The notes beneath the pieces were generated by a model. It worked only from the letters and a program-made list of their open reading frames with translations. It was not told the DNA's origin and searched no databases. DNA of 64,000 bases from Alnus glutinosa (lineage: Eukaryota; Streptophyta; Magnoliopsida; Fagales; Betulaceae), in contig NC_084886.1 of NCBI RefSeq assembly GCF_958979055.1, positions 15,286,154 to 15,350,153 on the forward strand, written 5' to 3'. The position numbers and the translations under genes were made by a program. Positions 11,861 to 22,700 of the stretch are shown here, piece after piece. Each line of letters starts with the position of its first letter. Positions within the stretch are counted from its first letter, which is position 1.

Positions 11861-12475
11861 TGCAAGAACGATTGAATGAACCCAAACAGTTGAGGGATAA
11901 AATCCAGGTTAGACAAAAATTGAGAGTCCTCGAAAGTTCAATCAAGAAGGGGACAAAATGCTAGGTTAGACAAAAATTGAGAGTCACTGAAAATTCGATT
12001 TCGAAAAGAACATAAGTATAGAGCTCCACATATGAAATTGAAGTTCCCACGCAGGGATGATGGAGAGAAGATCCCTAAGGGAGTCAAGATGGGAATCCAA
12101 GACAAAGCGATTCTTCAAATATCACCACACACTCAATGATTCAAAAGGTATAGATTACATCAATTAGTCTATAAGGGGATGCTATACAGTGGTTTGATTG
12201 GTTGATGACTTGCCGTAGAGAGCCAACATGGATGAATTTGTGTAATGACTCTTTCCCCGATTTGGTCCTTTGACATATGTAATGTGGAAGACAAGTTAGC
12301 AAATATTCGACAGACACCCATTATAAGCGAATATCAAAACCGCTTTAAGCGCCTCTACAACCAAACTCAAGGGTGGTTTGAAAAGCAGTTGTTGGAAACT
12401 TTTATTGAAGGACTTGGTTAAAAATCCAACGAAAAGTCAAGGCCCAACACTCGAGGACAATCACTATAACACACC
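11860..12475 (+). pseudogene. Ty3/Gypsy gag fossil
   Basis: Degenerate reading of a retrotransposon gag. From about 12035 it follows the typical order: a KFPRFDG-like start, a lysine/phenylalanine block around KYHHTLND, then WFDWL (about 12193). Further on it reads QTPIISEYQNRFKRLYNQ and GWFEKQLLETFIEGLG (about 12310-12420). Stops and frame shifts break it throughout. Just upstream, a block of about 45 bp containing GGTTAGACAAAAATTGAGAG occurs twice (about 11905 and 11965). No LTR pair or pol region is seen. Confidence 0.65.
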
Positions 12476-12538
12476 GCTTTAAATATTAGGGTTGTGGATG
12501 TCTTAATTTTTGCCTAAGTGTGTTTGGGTTAGTGACCT

Positions 12539-13120
12539 ACGGATGTAATTGAGCTGGCTGAATATTAAACATTTAAACTTGGTTCATTTAATTTTTTTCA
12601 AACACGAGCCGAGCTCAAGCTTATCACTGAGCTAGATAATCTATTCATTTATTTTTCAAACTAACTCAAACTTATTCACGAGCTACTCAATTAACTTATT
12701 CATTCTATATATAAAGTAATTGTAGCAATTATGTTTTTGAACTTTCATACTAATTATTAGTTATTTAATTATGGTTAATATTTATAATTTGAATTATATA
12801 TGTATATGCATTCATTCCACACATACATAAATACACATATATCTTTATCAAGACTCAAAATTACAATAATTCAAGTTATATCTATTACATTACAAAGAGA
12901 ATTATTTTTTTATCTCTTTAAATACTTAGCATGGTCTCATTACAAAATTAAAAGTAATAAAAATGAAGGTATACGAACTTATACGTGTCGAATTGAGTTT
13001 ATACGAGTGAAAATTTTTGTTCAAGTTCTATTCGTCTAATAAATGAACCGATCTTAAGCCGAGCTTATCTGAACTAAGCACGAGCTTGTTAACTAGTGGC
13101 TATGTTCATCTACAGCCCTA
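12539..13120. mobile_element. MITE with GAGCCGAGCT-rich ends
   Basis: The left end reads GGATGTAATTGAGCTGGCTG. The right end on the minus strand reads GGGCTGTAGATGAACATAGCC. Both subterminal parts carry TTGGTTCATTTA/CGGTTCATTTA and GAGCCGAGCT/AAGCTCGGCT blocks. Such ends are typical of common dicot hAT-related MITEs. The interior is AT-rich and non-coding. Confidence 0.55.
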
Positions 13121-13960
13121 AGTTAGTTTTAAGTCTCAAAGGGGGGAGAAAATAGATTTTTTGGATATTTAGAGTATCTTCTGCACATACCAATCGAACG
13201 GTATGTAACGGTGGGGAACCTCCAATCAAACATTTTATGAAACAATCAAACAATACAATTCTGAACAAAACTTTCGAATGGTAGCAGTCTGCATACGAAT
13301 GAAATTTAGCTAATTCAGCATAAGTTCGACGATGGATATCTATTTAAGAGACTAGGTCAAACCTTAGACCCCATTTCACTCTTTTGCAGCCACCAAACTC
13401 TAGAGAGAGAGAGAGAGAAGGAAAATAAAGAATCTTTTGAGGATTTTGGATTTCTATCGTCAAGAGAGATAAACCTGACACCCTAAGCTTGGTTCTTTTC
13501 GTAATTTGTACTTGTTTAACCCCTATTTAATTTCTTAAGTAATGTGTATTTTTATGGGCGTGCGCTCGTGGTTGTTGCTAGAGAGTCTTAGTGTGATTTA
13601 AGTTGGTTTGATGATGATTCTAAGGCTAGAAAGTTGGAGTCTTTGTATGACACGGATTATTTCATTTTCCTTACTATAGATCTCTTACTGTTTAAAGTGT
13701 TAACATGTAGATCATTGTGCTTTGGAGTTGTTTTAAGAAAAGCTTTATGTTTTTGACAGAAAGTTTCAATTTTTGGTAAAAATTTTGGACTTTAGTGTTA
13801 GGTTTCTGTCTTGAGATCTTATTTGTGCTTAGAGTAGTGTTAGAAAATGTGTTTAAGCCTTGGAGCGTGCTAGATAGGTTAAAAGTATGACGTTTTTGAA
13901 CTTTTAAGGCTTATGCTCAAAAGAACGTTTAAGTCATGTCAAAAAAAAAAAAAAACGTTC
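13121..13960. other. Unclassified sequence, possibly retroelement-derived
   Basis: A (GA)n run (13403-13418) and a following T-rich segment resemble a transcribed leader. No supported gene or paired LTR is seen. Simple A-runs near 13940 join it to the PPR pseudogene. Confidence 0.35.
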
Positions 13961-13964
13961 AAGT

Positions 13965-14565
13965 GGTTCGAGCATTTGATCAAACGGTCAGAACGTTTAA
14001 GTTATTTAAAGAAATGCTGAGTTGTGGCCCATCTCCTGTATTGGCTACATATCCTGCTTTGTTGGATGGACTCTGCAAAAATGGTCACATTGAGGACGCA
14101 ATGGATCTATTGCAGTCCCTTGAGAGTACAAAACTTTTAACCTAGCATCCACATTCTTAACCTGCTTATTAATGGGGACGTGTAAAGCTGGTAAATTGGA
14201 AGAAGCAAAGAGAAAGTTGGATGAAATCTTAAAGAATGGCTTGGTTCCTGATGTTTTAACTTACAACAGTATGATAGATGGCCTATGCAAGAAAGGAATG
14301 TAATTGGAGGCTGGTAAGTTGATTGTGCAAATGGAAGAGAAAGGTTGCTTACCAGACTCCATTTCATTCAACATCATGATTCAGGGTCTTCTTCGAGGTA
14401 AAGAGGCCCATAAAGCGATGCAACTTCTTGATGAAATGCGTAAGAGGAATTTACTACACCTTGCCGTGGAGGATGAACAATATTGTGCAATGCTGAGTCA
14501 CTTCCTACGTAGTCAGAGCACTTTTATTGTCTTCTTATATGCTAGCTTATGTCCTTTAACATGTA
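13965..14565 (+). pseudogene. Pentatricopeptide-repeat (PPR, P-class) pseudogene fragment
   Basis: Several 35-residue PPR units can be read: YPALLDGLCKNGHIEDAMDL, then after a frame break KAGKLEEAKRKLDEILKNG, LVPDVLTYNSMIDGLCKKG, then an in-frame stop at about 14300, then CLPDSISFNIMIQGLLRG and HKAMQLLDEM. The motifs are those of P-class organelle RNA-binding proteins. It has no start region or targeting peptide. The stop and frameshift show it is a decayed fragment of a Rf-like or similar PPR gene. Confidence 0.8.
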
Positions 14566-14964
14566 CAGTTACTCTTAAGCAGGCTTACCGACCTCATTCT
14601 TCTCCATTATTCTGCACATAAATGTAACATTACACAAGCAATGTTTCAATTTGAAACCAATTAATGGCTAGTTGTCATTCTTGTGATCAGTTAAAACTTG
14701 AGAGTCCTCACTCTCTGTCTCCAAGTGAGTGGCAGAAGGGCTGCGATGAAAAGTAGCAGAAGTCCTTGTTGATTCCATTTGTTAAGGACCTGGGGATGCT
14801 TACAAAAGCATGATACAAACCTTTACATGCCCCAGCTCTCTCCCCCCAAAAAACCAAAATAGATGTATATTTAAATTAAATAAATAAAAGGAAGAAAAGC
14901 AGGGAAGGGAGTAATAAGGCATTATTGCTAAACCTGCTCGAATGGTCACTTGACTAGTGAGAAA

Positions 14965-17900
14965 TTAAACACGTGGAGTCCACTTTCGACCACGAGGCTT
15001 GCTCGTTACAACATCCTTTGAAGTGCCTGTAACATTTTTGGCAGGTTCATCCCCACTTTTCTCAGCATCACTTCCATTTTCAAAACTTTCAGTTTTGTCA
15101 GTTGAATCTTCTTCCTCTTCTGCTGGCAATTTCCCAGCAGCTTTTTTATTTGAAATCTGGTCTCGGACCTCTCTTAATTTTTCTTTCTTTGAATTCAGGA
15201 CCCCAAGAAACTAGAAGCAGAAAAAGGCCAAGTCACTCCTAATGTTTGCAAAAATACGCAAGTCATAGTTCACTCTAGTTAACAAATGCAGCTAGAAGTA
15301 ATCCAGTCCATTCCATGTGGCATGCATAAATCGCAATTAATGATATTATTGATCAAACTGCATCATGATACATATGTGAAAGAAAAAAAAAAAATCTGTA
15401 ATGATTCTGAAACAAGAAATATCAGAATATCTAACGAAAACATTGCTTCTATAATTAACAAGCTTTCCTATTCAATCTCACTAAGCAGAAGTGAATGTGA
15501 AAGAGCTTTAATCTTATCAAAATTGTGAAAGAGGCTTAATTGCATTAAAATTATGAAAAAGTTCAATTATATTCATCCAATCTGCTAACCAAATATTATA
15601 TATCGAGAAAAGGAATGCGAATGGTGAAAATCTAGGAAATGAATTCCTCACCCATGCACCAGATTGCTGCAGCAGTAAATCAGCAAGCACCTAAAGTTTA
15701 TTAATCCAAGAAGAACAGTTCTTCCTGATTTCTCAATTGTAAGGGTTTCAAAGGTTCTTGTGATTAGTTATCATGATTTTCTTGTTCTTTTTTCCCTTAC
15801 TAACAAAGTGGCTTTTCTTGTTTACTTCTTGTGTACCCGGGAGCGTCTTACGCTTTTAATGATATCTTGATTACTTTCATATATATATAAAAAAAAAATG
15901 AAAAAAAGAAAGAAAGATTCAACCCTATCTTTTGGCACAATTGGCAATTTACCAATAAACAATATGATTAATAACATATCAAAAGGTTAAATCAATTAAA
16001 CCAACTTCCAGAGCACTACAATTAACAAAATAATCAACTAAAAGATATGGTAGAGAATGATTATACCATAACCTGTGCTTGAAAATCACTAGGCAAAATC
16101 AAGTAATACATTGAGAAACTTAAATAGATAAAGTAGTGATGCCATATATAATGATAAGAAAACAAAGTAAGATAACTCAATGTGCAAACCTTCGCATATA
16201 TTGCATTTTCGAACTCAACCTTCTCGTCGTTAATTTTCTCACTCTGTGCTATACACTTCTCAGCTTCCACTTTCAGCCTCTCAAATGATTGAGTCTTTCT
16301 GACAACTTCTTCCTATGCATATATACAAAGAGTACAAGCAAATATATATGAAACAAACAAGTTCTTCAAATATGCACTAGACCTACAAATTTCATTCAGA
16401 ATGATTAAAAAATGTTGATTTAATTAAAAATCGTCCAATAATATGAATAAACTTAAATTATAATTTGAGATTTGCCGAAAAAGAAAGATCTTATATGTTA
16501 TACTTGATGCTTCCCATCCCATGTGGCTCATTAGCACGATATTATCCCAACTTATCTGAAAGTCACTTAAATGTTTCAACAACACTAAGTAAATTAAGAT
16601 CCCAGACAATGTAAAACCATACAATCAGACTCTCAAATAGTGATTCTGTGTGACATGGATGATGGAGTAGACAAGATGAAATTGATACATCACAACGAAG
16701 CATAAGGAACGTGGAAGGGACTCAAACATGTCGCTACCAGAGGTATGCCATGACTCTAGCCTATCTCACAAATCCCCACCATTCTAGATCCAGACATAAT
16801 TATTTGGCTTGATATACTTGACAATAAAAACCCACAAGCTATGAGTATCTCATTAACAAGAACCTCCAATATGTAGTTGGTCAAGGTGCCTGTACGGGGC
16901 ATGAATTGCACTTTTGAAGAAGTGAATCATGGAATCTTGACTTACAAGAGAAGTGCACTTGATAACCTCACTGTTAAGGGTTCTGCTTCTACTTCCTTTA
17001 TTTTGATTATCAATTTTCTTAAAGCTAGGCCCTCTGTATTACAGACCTTGACTTCTGTATTTGACAGGTGCTAAACTTCTATCATGAAAAATGACAGTCA
17101 TCTTCCAGTTATGCTAACTTAAAATTTGCTAAGATATCAAAGACCAGACTGCTGATATATAACCAGCTGCATAAATACCGTACACCAAGAAGAGTCATAT
17201 CTAAAATTACACTGCAGAAGAGAAATAAGAGAAAATATGCACAATCATACACTTAGCCTTATGTTTGCGTCCATGAGGAAGTCCAAAATCCCTGCTGTAA
17301 TTTCCTTACTATCAGGCGATGGTTGACACTTCCATCGCCATTCCAGTGTTGTGCCTTCCTTCTCAAAAGTCCACGACAACTGCAAAATATATAACACAAC
17401 CAGATAAGTAACTGTATCCCGTTACCTCTTTAATTAAATAATGTAGAGTTTGTCCTCTCAGCATTATTTTTTCTTAATTCATTCTCTGAGTTAAAAATAA
17501 TGGTTATGATTCTAATAACTCCACTGAATTTAATTACCCTATAAAATCTAGAGGCGTAACTTATGAGCCTATTTTTTTTTTTTAAAAAAAAAAAAATAGC
17601 AACGTTGTGCCTCCTTTAAGGAGAAAAAAAGAATCATCATTCCACAACATACATTTATGATTCATCATTTCTATTACTACCATTATTCAGCAAAAATATT
17701 TTCCTTAATTTTCTCAGCAGCCAAACACTACTAAAAAACGTAATAAATTTTTGAGTAGTGAGCAACAAGCACAAACCCTTTTGTGGCCGTCTCCGGCATC
17801 GGCGAACCGGTAGACCGAACCGGGCTGCTGAAACCCTAAGTACCGCTCGGCCAGCTCCACGTACTCCGGCACCGGCTGGTCCCACTGGGCCGCGCGCTCT

Positions 17901-18143
17901 CTCACCCCCTCTTCCGACGCTGAATTCGCAAAAGAAAAACAGAATCCAATATTTTGTTGAGATTCGAATCTATATTTTTAAGAACAATTTTGATTGAGAA
18001 ATTGAAGTACCGTGGCAGATCCAGCCGTGAAGGCCATCGGTGATGGAGAGGTCGAATCGGGCGTGAAACCAAGTGCCCTTGACGAAGATGATTTCGCCCT
18101 CTTGGGGCTGGAGCTTGAGGCATGTGTGTCTGGTTGAGTCCAT
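14965..18143 (-). CDS. XRCC4: DNA repair protein XRCC4, 5 exons, 257 aa
   Basis: Partner and activator of DNA ligase IV in non-homologous end joining in the nucleus. Exons on the minus strand: 18143-18011, 17919-17777, 17379-17251, 16312-16190, 15210-14965; all GT-AG and phase-consistent. The start MDSTRHTCLKL matches the plant family; no earlier in-frame ATG exists. The globular head covers residues 1 to about 135, with FVKGTWFHARFDLSITDG, AAQWDQPVPEYVELAERYLG and LSWTFEKEGTTLEWRW. The dimerising helix follows (EEVVRKTQSFERLKVEAEK, about 136-195). The tail is acidic, then basic (KPRGRKWTPRV at the C-terminus). Length is close to the usual plant size of about 260. A possible tiny exon near 16066-16080 was rejected because the conserved AKFLGVLN junction is formed without it. 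Confidence 0.95.
15640..15895 (+). mobile_element. 5'-truncated LINE tail in XRCC4 intron 4
   Basis: The segment ends with CTTCTTGTGTACCCGGGAGC, then a GTCTTACGCTTTTAAT block and an A-rich tail at about 15888-15908. This is the same 3' end seen after LINE ORF1 at 51728-51785 and 56478-56549, so it is probably a short 5'-truncated insertion. It lies on the strand opposite to XRCC4. Confidence 0.5.
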
Positions 18144-18344
18144 TGCTGGCTTACAATATTTCTGTAAAATTTTGGTCTTTCCCGCCTTGTCAATCAAAGG
18201 TTCTCTTCTTAAGTACTCTGCATCACCAAATATTATGTAATTTTTTTTTTTTTAATAAAAAAAAAAAGTCTTTAAGCACAATTTGAATTTGCTTTTATTT
18301 ATGGTAAGTATAAATAAATAAAACGGGTAACCAATAGCCAATAG

Positions 18345-18918
18345 TTTGGGTGAGAATGTGAGCAGATAATAATCGCTTGCATTCGTTATTCGTATATACG
18401 AATGATGTTAGCAAAAGTCATTAGCCGCATATACGAATGCGGATAGCAAGTTTAGGATATGCAGATACGGTAATAACCTCATCCGCATTTTTTTTATAAT
18501 TACATTCACTAAAATGATACCGTTTTGGATTTGGCAAGTTTAAGACATTTAGGTTTTTTCACTATCGTATCAAAGTCATATCTCACTACATTTATTTTTT
18601 TCTTTTATTTGGTAATCCAAATCTCGATTACTCCATGAGACAATGAACCTCTATGACTAATAATCGTGAATTGTATAACAAGTAAAATCTTAATATATTT
18701 AAGCTTACATATAGTAATAACTACATTATTCAAACTTACACATAAATTTACATAGTAATCCAAAACACTCATGACCTTATACGCGGATAGTAGATAATAA
18801 CCGCGCTGATGTAGATAGTAATCGCATGATATAGATACGAATACCTAAAAGTGATAATCGCATTCTGCTAATGTGGATGCAGATATTGCTAATAACCACA
18901 TCTGCATTTTCACCCCTA
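18345..18918. mobile_element. hAT-type MITE, 574 bp, perfect 8-bp target duplication
   Basis: The element is bounded on both sides by GCCAATAG (18337-18344 and 18919-18926), the 8-bp target duplication typical of hAT transposons. The ends are TTTGGGTGAGAATG on the left and TAGGGGTGAAAATG on the right read in reverse, an imperfect TIR. The interior repeats GATAATAACCGC/GCGGATA-type blocks and has no coding capacity. It lies about 200 bp upstream of the XRCC4 start codon. Confidence 0.85.
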
Positions 18919-18926
18919 GCCAATAG

Positions 18927-19750
18927 GCCCTCTATTTTTCTCTAAGGTTTGCTCAATTATAAGTTAAATGAAATTATGAAGAGTAATGCTATATATCATA
19001 TAATTATATCGCCATATTTATGTGATCATTTGAAGAAACTCTTACATCGGTCATTGTTAAAAAAAGAATCGGTTAGGACTTAGGATTGCCACCTTAATAT
19101 TGTAAAAGAATTATATAATAAAAATATGGTCGATAGCATTATTCCATTACGAAACCTTGGCATTAGGCTTTCACTCCAAGGATTTTTATTTTTATTTTTT
19201 TAAAAAAAAGTAAAATACAAGGAGTACAACTCAACAACTAAAAAAGAAAATACACCATATTACACCAAAAATAAAACAAGCAACTGGACTCCAATAATTT
19301 TATGCAATAGAAATCTTACTTTTTGGAACACAAAATATTTAAATCAAGAGTAACCCACTGTTGAATTTGTTTTGGAAATAGTTTTGTAGATATGTTGCTT
19401 GACCAACCAAGTTTGATCTTAACAATTTCAAAAATTTCAGCTTTAAGAATCAGTTTTCACAATATATTTTTACATGTATTTCCATTCATGCCGAGTGTTT
19501 TTGTTTTATAAATTTATGCACCCAACGACCAACGTACTTTTCTAGGAATAAAAAAAAAATTATTCGTTTTTTAATGAATTATTGCTAAAATCCACAAAAA
19601 AAGGGCAAATAAACTTTGGAATTTGCGCAAAGAGTACAAACAAGCCAGCGTCAGATATGCACTAAGCAAGGATAACCTGGCGTGTTCATGGGCGCACTTA
19701 GGCCCTCTTAGGAGCTAATCGGAGCAATTCTATACCAAAACCAAGAAAAG
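18927..19750. other. Intergenic between XRCC4 and UAH
   Basis: AT-rich spacer; the two genes diverge from it. The last 100-150 bases before 19751 are less A/T-rich and probably contain the UAH promoter and 5' UTR. No distinct TATA box or other gene is seen. Confidence 0.5.
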
Positions 19751-22700
19751 ATGGCCCTGAGATTCCCTCAACTCCAACTTCTTGTGCTCTGTCTTTGCTG
19801 CTCTGTAATCATAGCTCACAAAGATGAAGACCCTGTAACCAAAACCATGGAGGATTTTTCTGGGTACCCAATTGACGAGCCTCACTCTTTCTTCCAAAAA
19901 TCCTTGTCTTTACTGTCCGTTGATACGGAAAGTTTACAGAAAGAGGTACTGGGTTTATTTTTTTTCTGGGTTTCTATTTGGAGGCTCTGAATAACTATGA
20001 TGTGGCAATAACAATGTGTGTGTATTGATTAGTCTCAGTGTTAATGTTATGAATTTTGTTCATTAGATTGATGAACTTGCTACTTTCTCGGATACACCTG
20101 CCCCATCAGTGACTAGGATCCTGTACACTGAGAAGGATGTTTTGGCACGCAGGTATATAACTTAACCCTTCTCAACTATGCTTTAATCCCAACTACGTGG
20201 GTTCAAGTGTATGACTAAGACATTCATTTTTGTGATTGTGATTTGAGCAACTGAGTTTATCACTTTGAAATGATTATTGAGTTGTTTGTGTAATAAACTA
20301 AGATCAGAAAGTCTGGCATGCTCCAAAGGCGGGCTGGGCATCCCATAAAGATTGAATTGCCCAATATTTGTTTCATATAGGAGCTTGTGATTTCACCATC
20401 TTGAATTGGCCATTTCTTAAATGGCAAGTCAATTACTGTCTTGGTAGGAACATAAAATGCGGCATAGTTAAATTGCGGAAAGAGGCATGCTACTGTTATA
20501 GCTGCCCCAAGCAGTCATGATTGTCTCATGCTGGTTGGTCCACATACATAACCATGTACCCAACCCATTATGTTCTTCAAACTATGTGTAGATTTTGGTC
20601 ATGCTTGTGGCATGTGGCCTAATCCATGTGCAATGGTCAATCAATTGCAATTGACCTTAACATTTTTTTTCTGCAAAAATGATCACGTTCCATTAATTTT
20701 GGCGGCGGTTTTGATTTTCGTGATTGATCCTATTTGAAATGATAAATCCATCTTTAAATTTCCTTATAATTGTCGAAGAATCAGGCAAATGTTCACAGGA
20801 TAGCCAAATGCAGCCTGGTCTTGAAATATCAGTATGTTTTGATGTATGTACTGTTTACATAGATTAATAGATTGATATGCTGGTTGCATTTACTTTTAAT
20901 AAAAGTCATATATGGCAAAGATGTTACAGTATCTGAACATGGTAGAGTTTAGCTAGGACTAACCACTGCATGTAATCAAAGTGTGTACAAATTCTTTTCT
21001 TCTTGATTTGAGGCTTTTCCTTTCCTCTCCTTTCTTTTTTGGGTTTCCCTGAAATGAATCTGCTTAATATCATTTAGTTGTAACAATAAACTGCAGGTAT
21101 ATCAAAAACTTGATGGGCCTCTCTGGTCTCTCTGTCAGAGAGGATGCTGTTGGTAACATATTTGGCCAATGGTAAGTGTATGTCTATTATTTTTAAAAGA
21201 TTGCTGTAGTTAATTGTTTGTCATGGTAAAATTTGAAAGATATAGTTTAAGGCTCTTCTTTATAAACTCGATTCAACTCAAAAAACTTCCTAAATTCCTA
21301 CTGCTTGTCGTGTATAGACAAGTATGTTTCTGTTTTTCAGCTAATAAAAGGTGTCATTTTTCTTCTCTTAGAGATTACTTCAGGAACCTTCGAGTCTCCT
21401 ACAGTAGTAATCTTATCACTTGCATTGCAATATCTATAGTCATTATCATCCTATAGCTTGCTTTTATCTTGTTTTGGTTCTTTCTGCTTTCTATTTTGTC
21501 GTGCTTAACTAACCCCAAGTGGTTGACTCGAGTGGTAAGTCACTTGACCTTTATGCCTCATGAAGTATCTTATTTCTTTTCACTTTTTTCTTTTTATTTT
21601 TTTTTTTTGAAAAAAAAAAAAAAAAAATCTGTCCTTTTTACGGCTAGCTTGAAGCTTCTTACAAAGGTGGTCTTATTTTTAGCTCTTTCTGTTTATATTT
21701 CAAGTGAAAAGAACAAAAGTGGAACTGGGATTTTATGTTTAGCTTTTTTGAGTCTTCAAGCTCATATTTGCATCCCTGCCTTTGCTTGCTTTGGTCATAT
21801 TGTTCATAATTATAATGTGTTTTAGATGGCTTTGACTAAGCAAAATTATGCAGGGATGGCCATGAACCAGAGCTTCCAGCAGTGGCAACAGGTTCTCACA
21901 TTGATGCTATTCCATACTCTGGAAAGTATGACGGAGTCGTTGGTGTTTTAGGTGCTATAGAAGCCATCAATGTGTTACAGAGGTTTGCAAGTTTCTGTTT
22001 TATGTTGATGTTGGTTTCTGAAAGAAATAAAATCAATTGCCATCTTAAGTATGTTTCTATCTAGGCAAGCCTGATAATTTATCATGGGCCCATGGCTGAT
22101 TTAGTACTTGACTACAATACAAATCCATTAAACATATACAATGCGAATAATTTAACACATTTTTAAGATTTTATGAGAGTGCTAAATTTATTCTCATGTG
22201 CCATAGCCTGATAACGCTAGGATTGAGCTTACAATTACATAGACATCCTTTTTTCATACCATAGCTGGAACAAGTGGGATCCTAAAAGGAGAGTTGATGA
22301 CACTGTGACCTGCTAATTTTGAAGTACCCAGTGAGATATTTGAAATATTGGTAATGTTGAATGGGTGGCAGACCTATCCATTCATCCAAACATGCCCCAA
22401 AAGCCTCCTGAAATTGGGTTCTAGCAGTTAGTTTTTATGGTATCTTATTGTCCATCGATCACTTGAAGGTATAGCTAGAAGAAACAAATGATGTAAACAG
22501 CTGTATTTTTTTATCTCAATTAAAAAAAAAAATGATATTGAAATGATCATTTGAACTTCTTTATGCATCCTTCGAGAATTTTTTATAACATAAATTATGA
22601 TATTCTAAGGAACATACAAGTTTCTTCTGGTTCTTGCAAATCCATATGTAGTTGCAACTATTTTAGTGTATGGTTTGTTGACTGAAAGTTTCCACAGATC

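Noticed and set aside
16061..16085. Possible micro-exon of XRCC4 reading QVM
   Set aside because: Splicing from 16190 directly to 15210 restores the conserved AKFLGVLN junction; the extra piece is absent from the family and has weak borders.
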